64,000 nt of DNA, taken from NCBI GenBank assembly GCA_963810615.1, contig CAWEOA010000007.1, positions 248,001 to 312,000 on the forward strand, given 5' to 3'. Source of the DNA: JARRQJ01 sp963810615. GTDB lineage: Bacteria; Pseudomonadota; Gammaproteobacteria; DRLM01. The notes under the pieces were generated by a model. It was not told the DNA's origin. It searched no databases and saw only the letters and a list, made by a program, of their open reading frames with translations. Positions 52,089 through 60,703 of this stretch are shown piece by piece; the stretch's first letter is position 1, and the number at the start of each line of letters is the position of its first letter. The position numbers and the translations under genes are program-made.

Positions 52089-53336
52089 ATGCAAACTTCT
52101 CTGATTGAGTCCCTCAAGGGTACGGCGCAAGGCAAGGAAGCGGAAGCCATCCTGCGTTCCTGTGTTCATTGCGGATTCTGCACCGCCACCTGTCCCACTT
52201 ATCAACTTCTCGGCGACGAACTCGACAGTCCGCGCGGTCGCATCTATCTCATCAAGCAAGTGCTGGAAGGCAATGCGGTGAGCGCCAAGACGCAGACGCA
52301 TCTTGACCGTTGCCTGCATTGCCTGGCCTGCGAAACGACCTGTCCCTCGGGAGTACGCTATGGACGCTTGGTGGACATCGGCCGTGAAGTCGTCGATGTG
52401 CAGGTATCCCGTCCCTTAACCGTTCGAGTGTTGCGGCGCGTCTTGCGCTATGTGTTGCCCAGTCCACGCCGTTTTGGGTTATTACTGGGTATAGGGCGAC
52501 GCTTGCAGACCTTGCTGCCGGCGGGATTGCAGCGAAAAATTCCAGTGCGGCAAGCACTGCAGGACTGGCCTGAACCACGGCATGCACGCAAGATGCTGGT
52601 CCTGGAAGGTTGTGTGCAATCGGTCGTCACCCCGGCGACCAATGCCGCGGCGGCGCGAGTCCTGGATCGTCTGGGGATCAGCCTGATTCGCGCGAATCAA
52701 GCGGGTTGCTGCGGCGCCATCAGCCAGCATCTCTCCGCTCACCACGAGGCCTTGCACTACGTGCGCAACAATATCGACGCCTGGTGGCCTTATGTGGAAT
52801 CGGGAGTGGAGGCTATCGTTATGACCGCCAGCGGTTGCGGTGCGACAGTCAAGGAGTACGGCATATTGTTGCGGGACGATCCCGCGTATGCGCACAAGGC
52901 GGCGCGCATCGCCTCCATGACCCAAGACTTGAGCGAGATACTGGCCGAAGAAAATTTGCAGGTCTTGGCGGTCGATGGCCAGGGGAAGAAGGTCGCCTTT
53001 CAGGCGCCCTGTACCTTGCAACATGCGCAACAGATCAACGGCCTGGTGGAAGGGATACTGTCACGGTGCGGCTATCGCTTGACGCCGGTGGCCGATTCCC
53101 ATCTATGCTGCGGTTCCGCCGGAACCTATTCGATTCTGCAGTCCAAGCTCTCTCAGCAACTCCTGACGGACAAGCTAAAGGCCTTGCAGGCCGGCGGACC
53201 GGCTCTGATTGCAACGGCCAATATCGGCTGCCAAATGCATATGCAAACCCGCGCCGGCGTGCCGGTCCGGCATTGGGTGGAATTGCTCGACGCTCCCTCC
53301 GCGGTGAGCGCCGACTCGGTTAATATCATTCAGTAA
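52089..53336 (+). CDS. glcF: Glycolate oxidase iron-sulfur subunit GlcF
   Basis: Carries electrons from GlcDE to the quinone pool. Two 4Fe-4S motifs near the N terminus, C-V-H-C-G-F-C-T-A-T-C-P and C-L-H-C-L-A-C-E-T-T-C-P, and two CCG-type cysteine-rich domains (G-C-C-G-A-I and L-C-C-G-S-A-G-T-Y). 415 residues matches the family. It starts 23 bp after glcE. Confidence 0.96.
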   Translation: MQTSLIESLKGTAQGKEAEAILRSCVHCGFCTATCPTYQLLGDELDSPRGRIYLIKQVLEGNAVSAKTQTHLDRCLHCLACETTCPSGVRYGRLVDIGREVVDVQVSRPLTVRVLRRVLRYVLPSPRRFGLLLGIGRRLQTLLPAGLQRKIPVRQALQDWPEPRHARKMLVLEGCVQSVVTPATNAAAARVLDRLGISLIRANQAGCCGAISQHLSAHHEALHYVRNNIDAWWPYVESGVEAIVMTASGCGATVKEYGILLRDDPAYAHKAARIASMTQDLSEILAEENLQVLAVDGQGKKVAFQAPCTLQHAQQINGLVEGILSRCGYRLTPVADSHLCCGSAGTYSILQSKLSQQLLTDKLKALQAGGPALIATANIGCQMHMQTRAGVPVRHWVELLDAPSAVSADSVNIIQ

Positions 53337-53370
53337 ATTTTTAAAGCGCTGTTTCCGGGCGGCAATCTCT

Positions 53371-54411
53371 TCAATGCCCGGATTGCGCATGAGCATGCCC
53401 GGACGGCATGTCGTGTTCCGCGTGGGCGGGCGGCATTTCTTGAGAGAGCGTCGCCGCCAGACTCAATACCGCCAGCAATATTAGAGCTTCCACCTTGAGG
53501 CTGCGGAGAAAGTATTTTGCGCTTGTGCCGTCCGTTGTCGTTTTCAGAAAATAGTGCGGTAGGGGAAACAAGCTGCGCGGTCGCGGCCGGCCGGCTTGAA
53601 CGAGCAGCGACGGGACTAAGCGGTAACGATTGACGGCGCCCAGGGCGATCATTGCGGTGGCCAGGACTATTTTCGCCGCCAGCAAGCGACCGTATAGCGT
53701 CGACCACAGTCCATGCCAGCTACCGACCAGCGACCAGGCGTTATAGATTCCGGGTACGAGCGTCATCGCCAGGGCGATACCCGCTAGGCTTGACAGGCGC
53801 AGACTGGACGCGGCGAGCAGTGCCTGAGTCGCAGCCTGCCGGTCACGCATCAATCCGGGCAGGATGATCAAGGCGAAGGCAATGATAGCGCCGCCCCACA
53901 CCAGGGCGCCCAGGATGTGGAGGCTGTTGGCGATATTGGCCGTGGACAGCAGGCCGTCGTCACCCCCGTGGCCGCTGGCGCTAAGCAATATGATATTGAC
54001 GATCAGCACAACGCAGGCCGTGACGGGGAGCAGGCGGGCGCTGTCATGCCGCCGCTGTATCAGCCAGATGATGCCCAGACACAGCACGGCTGCCGCTCGC
54101 CATAACCATAGGCGACCATAATGGGTTTTGTGCAGTACCGTGCCGATCTCACCCAAGGCCGGTCGCAGCGGCAGTTCGCTCATGTTCGCGGTGCGCAACA
54201 CCAGTTCCAGCGCGACGGCAACAGCGAATATGAGCGCACACAGACCGATGAGGCGCCACAGGCTGCGGCGTAGCTGCGCCAGGAGTGGCGGTGCAGCGGT
54301 GGATGCCGGGGCAGGCAACACCCATGTGTCGCAGATCACCGCCCCGACGGCCGTGGCGAGTATCAGTAGTTCACCACCGCTCGTGATGATAAGTGCGGAG
54401 CTTTCCAGCAT
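53371..54411 (-). CDS. copD: CopD-family copper-resistance membrane protein
   Basis: A membrane protein of 346 residues with eight predicted spans, carrying the CopD core region (A-N-S-L-H-I-L-G-A-L-V-W-G-G-A-I-I-A-F and V-P-G-I-Y-N-A-W). CopD is thought to move copper across the inner membrane with CopC. The C terminus is His-rich (H-A-E-H-D-M-P-S-G-H-A-H-A-Q-S-G-H), consistent with metal binding. A CopC remnant lies immediately upstream at 54423-54503, and a complete copC is 37 kb away. Confidence 0.88.
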   Translation of the reverse strand: MLESSALIITSGGELLILATAVGAVICDTWVLPAPASTAAPPLLAQLRRSLWRLIGLCALIFAVAVALELVLRTANMSELPLRPALGEIGTVLHKTHYGRLWLWRAAAVLCLGIIWLIQRRHDSARLLPVTACVVLIVNIILLSASGHGGDDGLLSTANIANSLHILGALVWGGAIIAFALIILPGLMRDRQAATQALLAASSLRLSSLAGIALAMTLVPGIYNAWSLVGSWHGLWSTLYGRLLAAKIVLATAMIALGAVNRYRLVPSLLVQAGRPRPRSLFPLPHYFLKTTTDGTSAKYFLRSLKVEALILLAVLSLAATLSQEMPPAHAEHDMPSGHAHAQSGH

Positions 54412-54422
54412 GGATATGCGCT

Positions 54423-54503
54423 TTATTTCACGGTGAAGGAGAATTCACCCTTGGCCTTGTGGCCGTCCAAGGCCACGATGCGCCAGAGGTCGCCGACATG
54501 CGA
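54423..54503 (-). pseudogene. C-terminal stub of a second copC gene
   Basis: Minus-strand codons read H-V-G-D-L-W-R-I-V-A-L-D-G-H-K-A-K-G-E-F-S-F-T-V-K then TAA. This is the C-terminal signature of CopC (W-R-x-x-x-x-D-G-H-x-x-x-G-x-F-x-F-x-V), with the Asp and His copper ligands kept. A TGA in frame two codons upstream and the DUF4198 stop at 54509 bound it, so everything before the last 25 or so residues is gone. It sits 11 bases before copD, where copC belongs. Confidence 0.75.
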
Positions 54504-54508
54504 TCATG

Positions 54509-55318
54509 TTATTGCATATTGACGGTCTTAACCCATAGCAATGCCCCGATCTCCACCGGATAACGCTTGCCGTCGTGCTCCATCATCTTTTTATCGTGAT
54601 GTAATGCGGCAAAGCCCCACCAGCCCGCCCTGGGCATGGCATAGGTGAAAACCCCGTTGGCATCGGTCTTGACCACCTGGGTGATCATAGGATCATCGGG
54701 GGCCTGGAGTTGGCTGTCCTGATTGTAGTACTCCACTTCCACTTTAGAGAAAGGTGCCGGCTTGCCGTCGAGTTTGACGATACCCTGAAAGACGTTATTG
54801 GTATACAGCCCGTAGGGGCGGGTGAGGGGAATGATCTCGGTCTTGAGGCCGACTGCGTCGTCCCAGCCTTTTTCCAGCCCAAAGGCATTGACGATTACTT
54901 TGGTGTAATGAATGATGTAGCTCTCTTCCGACGGTTCCCAATAGGGCTTGGGTTCGATATAAAAAATATAATCGCCGGGCTTGGTGATGTCGTAGTCTGC
55001 AATAAAGCCGTCGCGGTTTTTCCCGCCCTTATCCATAAATTGATGTGCTTGCAGCTTGTTGCGCAGGTCGATATTTTTCCCGGCAAAATGCACGCCGAAT
55101 TGGGTCGGCATCTCCATGCTCATGCCGTGACCCTCGAAGGGATGCCAGAATTTTATATCCAGGCGCAGATGGCGTTCGGCGGGACTGCCGACCATATCGT
55201 CCGAGGGAATAAGCATCTGGAAGTGGGCATGGGCGGGCACTGCGGCCGCCAGGCCGGCGCAGGCCAAGCCGGCGAGAATGCTTGGACGCAGACTGTCCGT
55301 TATCTTAGATTTAAGCAT
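54509..55318 (-). CDS. DUF4198 periplasmic protein
   Basis: A 269-residue exported protein: signal peptide ending V-P-A-H-A-H, then the DUF4198 pattern H-F-x-x-L-I-P-S-D-D, H-P-F-E-G-H-G-M, D-Y-x-x-x-x-P-G-D-Y-x-F, E-I-I-P-L-T-R-P-Y-G-L and a late M-P-R-A-G-W-W-G-F-A. Proteins of this type often sit by nickel, cobalt or copper transporters and are suspected metal-binding accessory proteins. The ATG at 55318 has an AGGAGA ribosome site six bases before it. The porin-like gene is upstream by 33 bp. Confidence 0.82.
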   Translation of the reverse strand: MLKSKITDSLRPSILAGLACAGLAAAVPAHAHFQMLIPSDDMVGSPAERHLRLDIKFWHPFEGHGMSMEMPTQFGVHFAGKNIDLRNKLQAHQFMDKGGKNRDGFIADYDITKPGDYIFYIEPKPYWEPSEESYIIHYTKVIVNAFGLEKGWDDAVGLKTEIIPLTRPYGLYTNNVFQGIVKLDGKPAPFSKVEVEYYNQDSQLQAPDDPMITQVVKTDANGVFTYAMPRAGWWGFAALHHDKKMMEHDGKRYPVEIGALLWVKTVNMQ

Positions 55319-55351
55319 CGATATTCTCCTCATGATGCAAGATAAATGAGC

Positions 55352-56560
55352 TTAGAAATTCAATTGACCGCGCAGTCCGGCAACCGTGACGGTGTCAGCG
55401 GCGGCGTTGCCGCCGTTGTTGTTGATGACCTGGGCATCGACGCTCAGGGTAAATTGCTTTGAAACGCCAAATTTATAGAAGGCTTCGGCATGCGCTTCAT
55501 CACCGCTATTGCTCGTTCCTAATGCGGCGGCGAGATCGGCCTTGTGGTTGAGATTGACGCTGCCGTAAGCAATGCCGAAGGTGTCCCGGTCTCGCCCCCA
55601 TAATGCGCCTTCGAGTAAAGCCCCCAGGCTCCATGACGATTTGACGATATTTTCGGCGATGCCGTCATCCTGGCTGGAATAACGCGCGAACAGGCCGACG
55701 CCGTCCGCTACCGCCTGATCGAAGCTCACCCCCCATCCGGTGTTGCCGGTTCTGCTGCCGTCACTGATCTTGGTGAAGGTGGTTTGCGTCGAATGACGGT
55801 GGTCGGAGATTGCGTAGAAACGATAATTGCCGGCCTGGTCTCCAAAGCTGGCCTTGAAGTTGATCTGCCCCACCAGGTACATATAATCGAAGACGTTGTT
55901 GAAACCGTCGCCGTTGCCATTGGCGGCGATGAAGCTGAGATCGATCCATTTTCCGGCGGAATATTGCAGGGCGACGGCCGGTGCGTAATATTGATCCAGT
56001 TCCGCGAAATCGGTGCCGCTGGAGCGCACGAATATCCCGGACATGAATTGATCGGTTTCATCATTGGCATAGGCGTTGTCGTCAAACATGCCGTTGACGT
56101 CGATTTTGCCGATAGTGGCGACGAGATTTTCCTCGGGATAATCGCCTTCGTAGTAGAGTTGCGATACCGATGGCACGACGACATTGGTGCTATCAGGGTT
56201 GGAAGCGGTGATATTGGTGAGATAAGGGTCATAGCCGGCGGTGGATAGAGAGCCCAGTGTTGCATCGATACCCTTGCCGTCGCCCGCCTCCAGGGCAATG
56301 GTTACCTTGCCGTGTTCGCTTACCGCCGCCTCAAGGCCGAGATCCAGTGAATAAGATAGGGCCGTGGCGTTTTGCGGGGCGCCGTCGCTACTCTGTAAAA
56401 ACGTTGTGATGCCGCCGCTGATATCGATGCCGGAAGATTTAAGTTCATCCACGATGGTTTCATTGGCTTGGGCAGTCGCATTCCAGCTTAGGGTAATCCC
56501 CGTGATGCCGAGTAGAGCCAGGATCTTGATGTGCGAATCACGGCGATAGTAGCGATTCAT
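55352..56560 (-). CDS. OprB-like outer-membrane porin
   Basis: A 402-residue beta-barrel with a signal peptide ending A-T-A-Q-A. Residues 35-70 begin a repeated strand pattern, and the second half contains G-W-G-V-S-F-D-Q-A-V-A-D-G-V-G-L-F-A-R-Y and G-A-L-W-G-R-D-R-D-T-F-G-I-A-Y-G, as in OprB carbohydrate-selective porins. It ends L-R-G-Q-L-N-F, the usual C-terminal aromatic. With DUF4198 and CopD downstream it could import a metal or its chelate rather than a sugar. First gene of that operon. Confidence 0.85.
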   Translation of the reverse strand: MNRYYRRDSHIKILALLGITGITLSWNATAQANETIVDELKSSGIDISGGITTFLQSSDGAPQNATALSYSLDLGLEAAVSEHGKVTIALEAGDGKGIDATLGSLSTAGYDPYLTNITASNPDSTNVVVPSVSQLYYEGDYPEENLVATIGKIDVNGMFDDNAYANDETDQFMSGIFVRSSGTDFAELDQYYAPAVALQYSAGKWIDLSFIAANGNGDGFNNVFDYMYLVGQINFKASFGDQAGNYRFYAISDHRHSTQTTFTKISDGSRTGNTGWGVSFDQAVADGVGLFARYSSQDDGIAENIVKSSWSLGALLEGALWGRDRDTFGIAYGSVNLNHKADLAAALGTSNSGDEAHAEAFYKFGVSKQFTLSVDAQVINNNGGNAAADTVTVAGLRGQLNF

Positions 56561-57364
56561 TTATATCTCCCCTCCCTGATCATTTCAGATAGTTTTACTT
56601 ATTTTCTAACGGCGTGCCCGTAGTTTAGGCGGTTATATCCATTCTGGATACACGGTAGTGCCGGAGACAGTGTGAGTTGGTTTTTATGTGTATTTGCCAT
56701 GTCCCAAATGTTTTGTCCGTCGTCGGCAGTCCGCAAAGCTTCCCGCCGGCGGCGAAGTCTTGGTCCGCAGTTACGCCGTCAAGCGGTGTCACACGCCATA
56801 TCCAAGCCCGCGAGGTTTGACGGATAAATGCGACGGCTGCAATCCCGGGTAACACTATAATAAAAAAGGTGGCACCACCACAAGGGTAAAATATATTATT
56901 AATATCAATGTAATATATTTTAATAGGTATTAGGCCTTGAATGATTCTTGGACGCTGGCTGATGCAAATGAAGGACCGTTGCACGAGAAGCTCGTGAAAG
57001 GGGATGGGTCAAAGCGCGAGTGTTTGGCCGGGTTTAAAACCCTATGCGGATTGATCTTGTATCGCCCTCCATGGCTCTTCAACCGTGATCCGGGAATATG
57101 AAGAGAGTAGAGGTGAACTGCCGTCTCATTTAATTGCGCACCAATGTTCGCCGTAGCTGCATAGCCTATGGTCGATCATTATTAAGCGGCTGTAGTAATG
57201 CCATCGGTGATCGTCAGCTGAACAAGCGATCTGCAATAATTGAATTATTTTCTGAAAACTGATACCGGCTTTTGACTTGAATTTCAGACTCCGTATTTTC
57301 GTCGATAGCATTACGATCTGTATTGCCCAGCCTCTAGTCGGCCATTGATCGACGATAATCGCGC
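56561..57364. other. 804-bp stretch without a supported gene, with an AT-rich inverted repeat
   Basis: Contains a perfect 11-bp inverted repeat, AAAATATATTA and TAATATATTTT, spaced by 12 bases (56888-56921), about 330 bases upstream of the porin start. It could be an operator or a hairpin. Two minus-strand frames of 61 and 119 codons here have no ribosome site or recognisable protein. Confidence 0.45.
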
Positions 57365-58372
57365 TTATCGCTGACCAAGCGACGCTGCTTGTTTAGTGGT
57401 AATGGATAATCCCTGCTGGGATTCTTGAACTCCGGAGGATCTGATCTGATCGGAAATGCTGTCGAGCATTGCATAGCGCTTATTGTACATCGAGCGCTTG
57501 TTGGGTTTGATCTCGGATATATTTCTTTTCTCCAGGCTCGGCGGCAATCGAAACCATCCGTCCGGATCCAGTGTGCCGCCGGCTTCTCTCCAGAAGCCGT
57601 CGTAATCGAACGATAATTTGCGCAATCCGGGAATCGGGATTAGCACTTTCTTTCTGTAAACCTGATTTACATTGCTGACGCCGAAAATTTCCTTGACGTC
57701 GAAGGCGCGTGCTAGCTCCTGACTCGCAAACAACATCAGGGATTTCGGCCGCAGACCATGCATGGCCTTTTCCAAACATCTCAGCAGCTCATGATCCTTC
57801 ACGCCCTGGATGCGGCCGATACGCATGACGTACTTGCCGTCGGGCCTGCGATCGAATGCAAAGGACGAGATGGCCGCGGTCCTGCCGTCAGCCATGCGCA
57901 ACAGCAGCGACAATTCACCTTCCTTTTGCCGGTTATACTCCAGGCAAAGTGAGACTATTCTGTCAGGGCCAAGGTCAATGGTGGCGATCACGGGGTTCCG
58001 TCCGCCGATGATGTGCTGAAACGATTCCCAATGAGTGGTAAGCAGCAAGAGAGAGTCTTGGATGACGCGGGTTCGCTCGTTGATACCCAAGCTCAGTGCA
58101 AGATAGGGTTTGAGGGGCTTGAGTGGCAGTGCAGGGAATAGGGACAGAAACGGCTGGACCGGTGCGGAATCCAGAAAATGATACCAGTCTCGACAGGACC
58201 GGCGGTTGCGGATGGCCACCCATACAAAATAAAGTCGCTTGCGCCATCGTCGGAGCATCCTGGTGCCGTTGCCGTGGTGCGCCGCAGCTTCAGAATACGT
58301 GCGTCGAATCACGGAAGTGGCTTTTCGTGTAAAGCCGAGGATGACGCCCACTGAGTGATCAGGCAGAAGCAT
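57365..58372 (-). CDS. VirK/YbjX-family (DUF535) protein
   Basis: A 335-residue protein with the family's late F-W-R-E-A-G-G and D-G-W-F-R-L-P-P motifs followed by E-I-K-P-N-K-R-S-M-Y-N-K-R-Y-A-M-L-D. VirK and YbjX affect surface proteins and antimicrobial-peptide resistance in enterics; the biochemistry is unknown. There is no signal peptide. Single gene. The C-terminal 30 residues are low in conservation and end in a plausible tail. Confidence 0.88.
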   Translation of the reverse strand: MLLPDHSVGVILGFTRKATSVIRRTYSEAAAHHGNGTRMLRRWRKRLYFVWVAIRNRRSCRDWYHFLDSAPVQPFLSLFPALPLKPLKPYLALSLGINERTRVIQDSLLLLTTHWESFQHIIGGRNPVIATIDLGPDRIVSLCLEYNRQKEGELSLLLRMADGRTAAISSFAFDRRPDGKYVMRIGRIQGVKDHELLRCLEKAMHGLRPKSLMLFASQELARAFDVKEIFGVSNVNQVYRKKVLIPIPGLRKLSFDYDGFWREAGGTLDPDGWFRLPPSLEKRNISEIKPNKRSMYNKRYAMLDSISDQIRSSGVQESQQGLSITTKQAASLGQR

Positions 58373-58702
58373 GCTAACCCTATCAAAATAAATTAGGATT
58401 TATGTAAATGCAAAACCTGAGGTCAGGGCGTTAAAGTGGATGCGCAAGTTGTCATTCAGCCTTCCTCAGCGCGCCTCTCAGTCATGTCTGGAACTTTGAG
58501 TACAGCATGTATTGTATTGGTATGCATCCTGAACGCTTCCTGAACGGAATACGCCAAGCATTGTTGTGGTCCTCGTTAGGAACTAATTAAGAAAGTTACG
58601 CTGGTAAAAGGGTTGAATGACCGAGAGTCCAAATCTGTAATCAATATTTTGGTGGACGGTCATTTCCCGTGGCAATCGCTTCAAGGAAATGTTGTCTAGT
58701 GC
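58373..58702. other. 330-bp stretch without a supported gene
   Basis: Lies upstream of the VirK-type gene and downstream of hpnD. Nothing beyond a likely AT-rich promoter region near 58,375-58,400 is seen. Confidence 0.4.
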
Positions 58703-59563
58703 TTAGATTGTGCGTTCCAGATGCAGGCGTTTTTCGCGGCGGGCGGTCTGCCAGGCGATGTACATCTTGCGCGGCGGGCTGAGATTGATGCGTTGTTCGA
58801 ACACTTGATAGCCGCGGTCTTCGATGGCGGTGAGCAGGGCTTGATAGACCGCGGCCATGATGAGACCGCTGCGTTGGCGGTAGCGATCGCTTTCGGGGAG
58901 GTGATCGAAGGCCTGCCGATAATATTGTTGGGCGCGTTCGCACTCGAATTTCAACAGCTCGCGCATATTGTCATTGAAACGGCCGTGCATGATGTCGTCG
59001 CGGCTGACCTTGAAGCGCTCCATGTCTTCTTCCGGTATATAAACGCGGCCGATGCCGGCGTCTTCGGCGACATCGCGGATGATATTGGTGAGTTGGAAGG
59101 CCATGCCGAGGTCGTGGGCGTATTTCAAGGTGCGGCGGTCTTCATAGCCGAAGATTTCCACTGCCATCAATCCCACCACCGAAGCGGCGCGGTAGCAATA
59201 TAAGGACAGTTCCTTAAAGGTGCGGTAGGCGTTGTAATCCAGGTCCATCTCCATACCGTCGATGATCTCCAGGAAATGTTCCTGGGGCAGGTTGTAACGG
59301 TCGATACAGGATTGCAGCGCCTTGCCTACCGGATGTTGCGGGGTACCGGCGAAGGTGCGGGCGATTTCGTCGCGCCACCAGGCCAGTTTAGTCCGCGCTA
59401 TGCCGGGATCACTGCATTCATCTACTACATCGTCTATCTCCCGGCAAAATGCATAGAGCGCAGTCATGGCCCGCTTCTCCTCCGCTTCGAGAAATAGAAA
59501 GCTGAAATAAAAACTGGAGCCGCTGGAAGAGGCCTTTTGTTCGCAGTATTGCTCGGGTGTCAT
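58703..59563 (-). CDS. hpnD: Presqualene diphosphate synthase HpnD
   Basis: Joins two farnesyl diphosphates to presqualene diphosphate, first step of the HpnCDE squalene route for hopanoids. Squalene/phytoene-synthase fold with two aspartate-rich motifs, R-E-I-D-D-V-V-D-E near residue 41 and L-T-N-I-I-R-D-V-A-E-D near 140. A Y-C-Y-R-A-A-S-V-V-G motif and the R-V-Y-I-P-E-E-D segment are also present. 286 residues. hpnC follows upstream on the same strand with 109 bp between. Confidence 0.94.
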   Translation of the reverse strand: MTPEQYCEQKASSSGSSFYFSFLFLEAEEKRAMTALYAFCREIDDVVDECSDPGIARTKLAWWRDEIARTFAGTPQHPVGKALQSCIDRYNLPQEHFLEIIDGMEMDLDYNAYRTFKELSLYCYRAASVVGLMAVEIFGYEDRRTLKYAHDLGMAFQLTNIIRDVAEDAGIGRVYIPEEDMERFKVSRDDIMHGRFNDNMRELLKFECERAQQYYRQAFDHLPESDRYRQRSGLIMAAVYQALLTAIEDRGYQVFEQRINLSPPRKMYIAWQTARREKRLHLERTI

Positions 59564-59672
59564 ATGCTTGTTAGGGCTTGAATACCGGCTAATGATAGCA
59601 GACCGGCGGGGAGGCGCTCACTTTGAGATCGATTTCTCGGCCGAGGCTCTTTTATAACAAAGCGATTTGAAC

Positions 59673-60557
59673 TTATCGATAAAACACCGCGCGCCACAGG
59701 ATGCCCAGCCAGTCTCTGCGCCGCAAGCGGGGTCTGGCAAACAGGTCTTCGCGGCGCGCCAAGGCATTCAGTACGCCGAGTCCGCCTTGCACGGTGGCGC
59801 GTATCTCCAAGCCCAGCCGTCCCTTGAGGCGGCCGCCGAGCGGGGCGCCGGACAGCATTAAGCGACGCGCCCTCTCGATTTGGGCGTCGAGCAGGGCGCG
59901 CAATGCGGCATCGCTGCGGCGTGCAGCGAGCTGCTCCACGCTGACGCCGTGAGTCGCCATTTCGTCCTGGGGTAGATAGATGCGATCGTTTTCGGTGAGA
60001 TCCTGGTCCAGGTCCTGCCAGAAATTGATCAGCTGCAGCGCGGAACAGATGGCGTCGGATTCGCGGAGATTGTCCGATGTCGCCGCCCGAGCCAGGTGCA
60101 ATACCAGGCGGCCCACCGGGTTGGCGGAGCGGCGGCAATAGTCCAGGACTTCACCGAAATCGGCATAGCGCTTCTTGGTGACGTCCTGGCGAAAGGCGCT
60201 GAGCAGATCGTAGAAAGGTTCGAAGGGTAGCTGGTGGCTGACAATGACATCGGCCAGGGCGATGAAAATCGGATCGGCGAGTTCGTGTTGCGCGCGTAGG
60301 GCGTCCAATTTTGAGACGTAGTCATCTAGGCGCGCCAGGCGAACCTCCACGGACAGATCGCCTTCATCGGCGAAGTCATCGGCGCTGCGCGCAAAGGCGT
60401 AGATGACGCTGATGGGTTGTTGCAGCTGCCGCGGCAACAAGCGCGAGGCTACCGGAAAATTTTCGTAGTGGCTGCGGGTGAGGTTCAGACAATGACAATA
60501 CGCGTCAGCGAGAACCTGGCGCTGGGTGGACGTCCTGTCTTCTAAGGTCATGCTCAT
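59673..60557 (-). CDS. hpnC: Hydroxysqualene synthase HpnC
   Basis: Converts presqualene diphosphate to hydroxysqualene. A second squalene/phytoene-synthase fold protein. A-R-S-A-D-D-F-A-D-E and L-I-N-F-W-Q-D-L-D-Q-D are the two acidic motifs; C-R-R-S-A-N-P-V-G-R-L-V-L is the HpnC-type signature. 294 residues. It lies upstream of hpnD; hpnE is separate at 31 kb. Confidence 0.94.
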   Translation of the reverse strand: MSMTLEDRTSTQRQVLADAYCHCLNLTRSHYENFPVASRLLPRQLQQPISVIYAFARSADDFADEGDLSVEVRLARLDDYVSKLDALRAQHELADPIFIALADVIVSHQLPFEPFYDLLSAFRQDVTKKRYADFGEVLDYCRRSANPVGRLVLHLARAATSDNLRESDAICSALQLINFWQDLDQDLTENDRIYLPQDEMATHGVSVEQLAARRSDAALRALLDAQIERARRLMLSGAPLGGRLKGRLGLEIRATVQGGLGVLNALARREDLFARPRLRRRDWLGILWRAVFYR

Positions 60558-60582
60558 GTGTTGATTATGATAAACCGTAGGC

Positions 60583-60666
60583 CTGTCATTTCGAGCGTAG
60601 CGAGAAATCTTCAGTCATTAACTGCGCGGTGGGACAAAAGATTTCACGCTGCGTTCGAAATGGCAC
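60583..60666. repeat. Imperfect inverted-repeat element between hpnC and rmuC
   Basis: TGTCATTTCGAGCGTAGCGA on the left and CGCTGCGTTCGAAATGGCA on the right are near-reverse complements around about 25 bp. The GTCATTTCGAGC..GAGAAATCT type is a common dispersed bacterial repeat. It is a non-coding spacer element. Confidence 0.6.
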
Positions 60667-60703
60667 GGAAGTGTGGGCCAGTTTCACTGTAGAGACAATG
60701 TGC

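Noticed and set aside
56625..57311. Two small minus-strand frames upstream of the porin
   Set aside because: No ribosome sites, unbalanced composition and no recognisable domain.
59560..60138. A 192-codon minus-strand frame overlapping hpnC
   Set aside because: Arg/Pro-rich out-of-frame reading of hpnC; the squalene synthase motifs are in the other frame.
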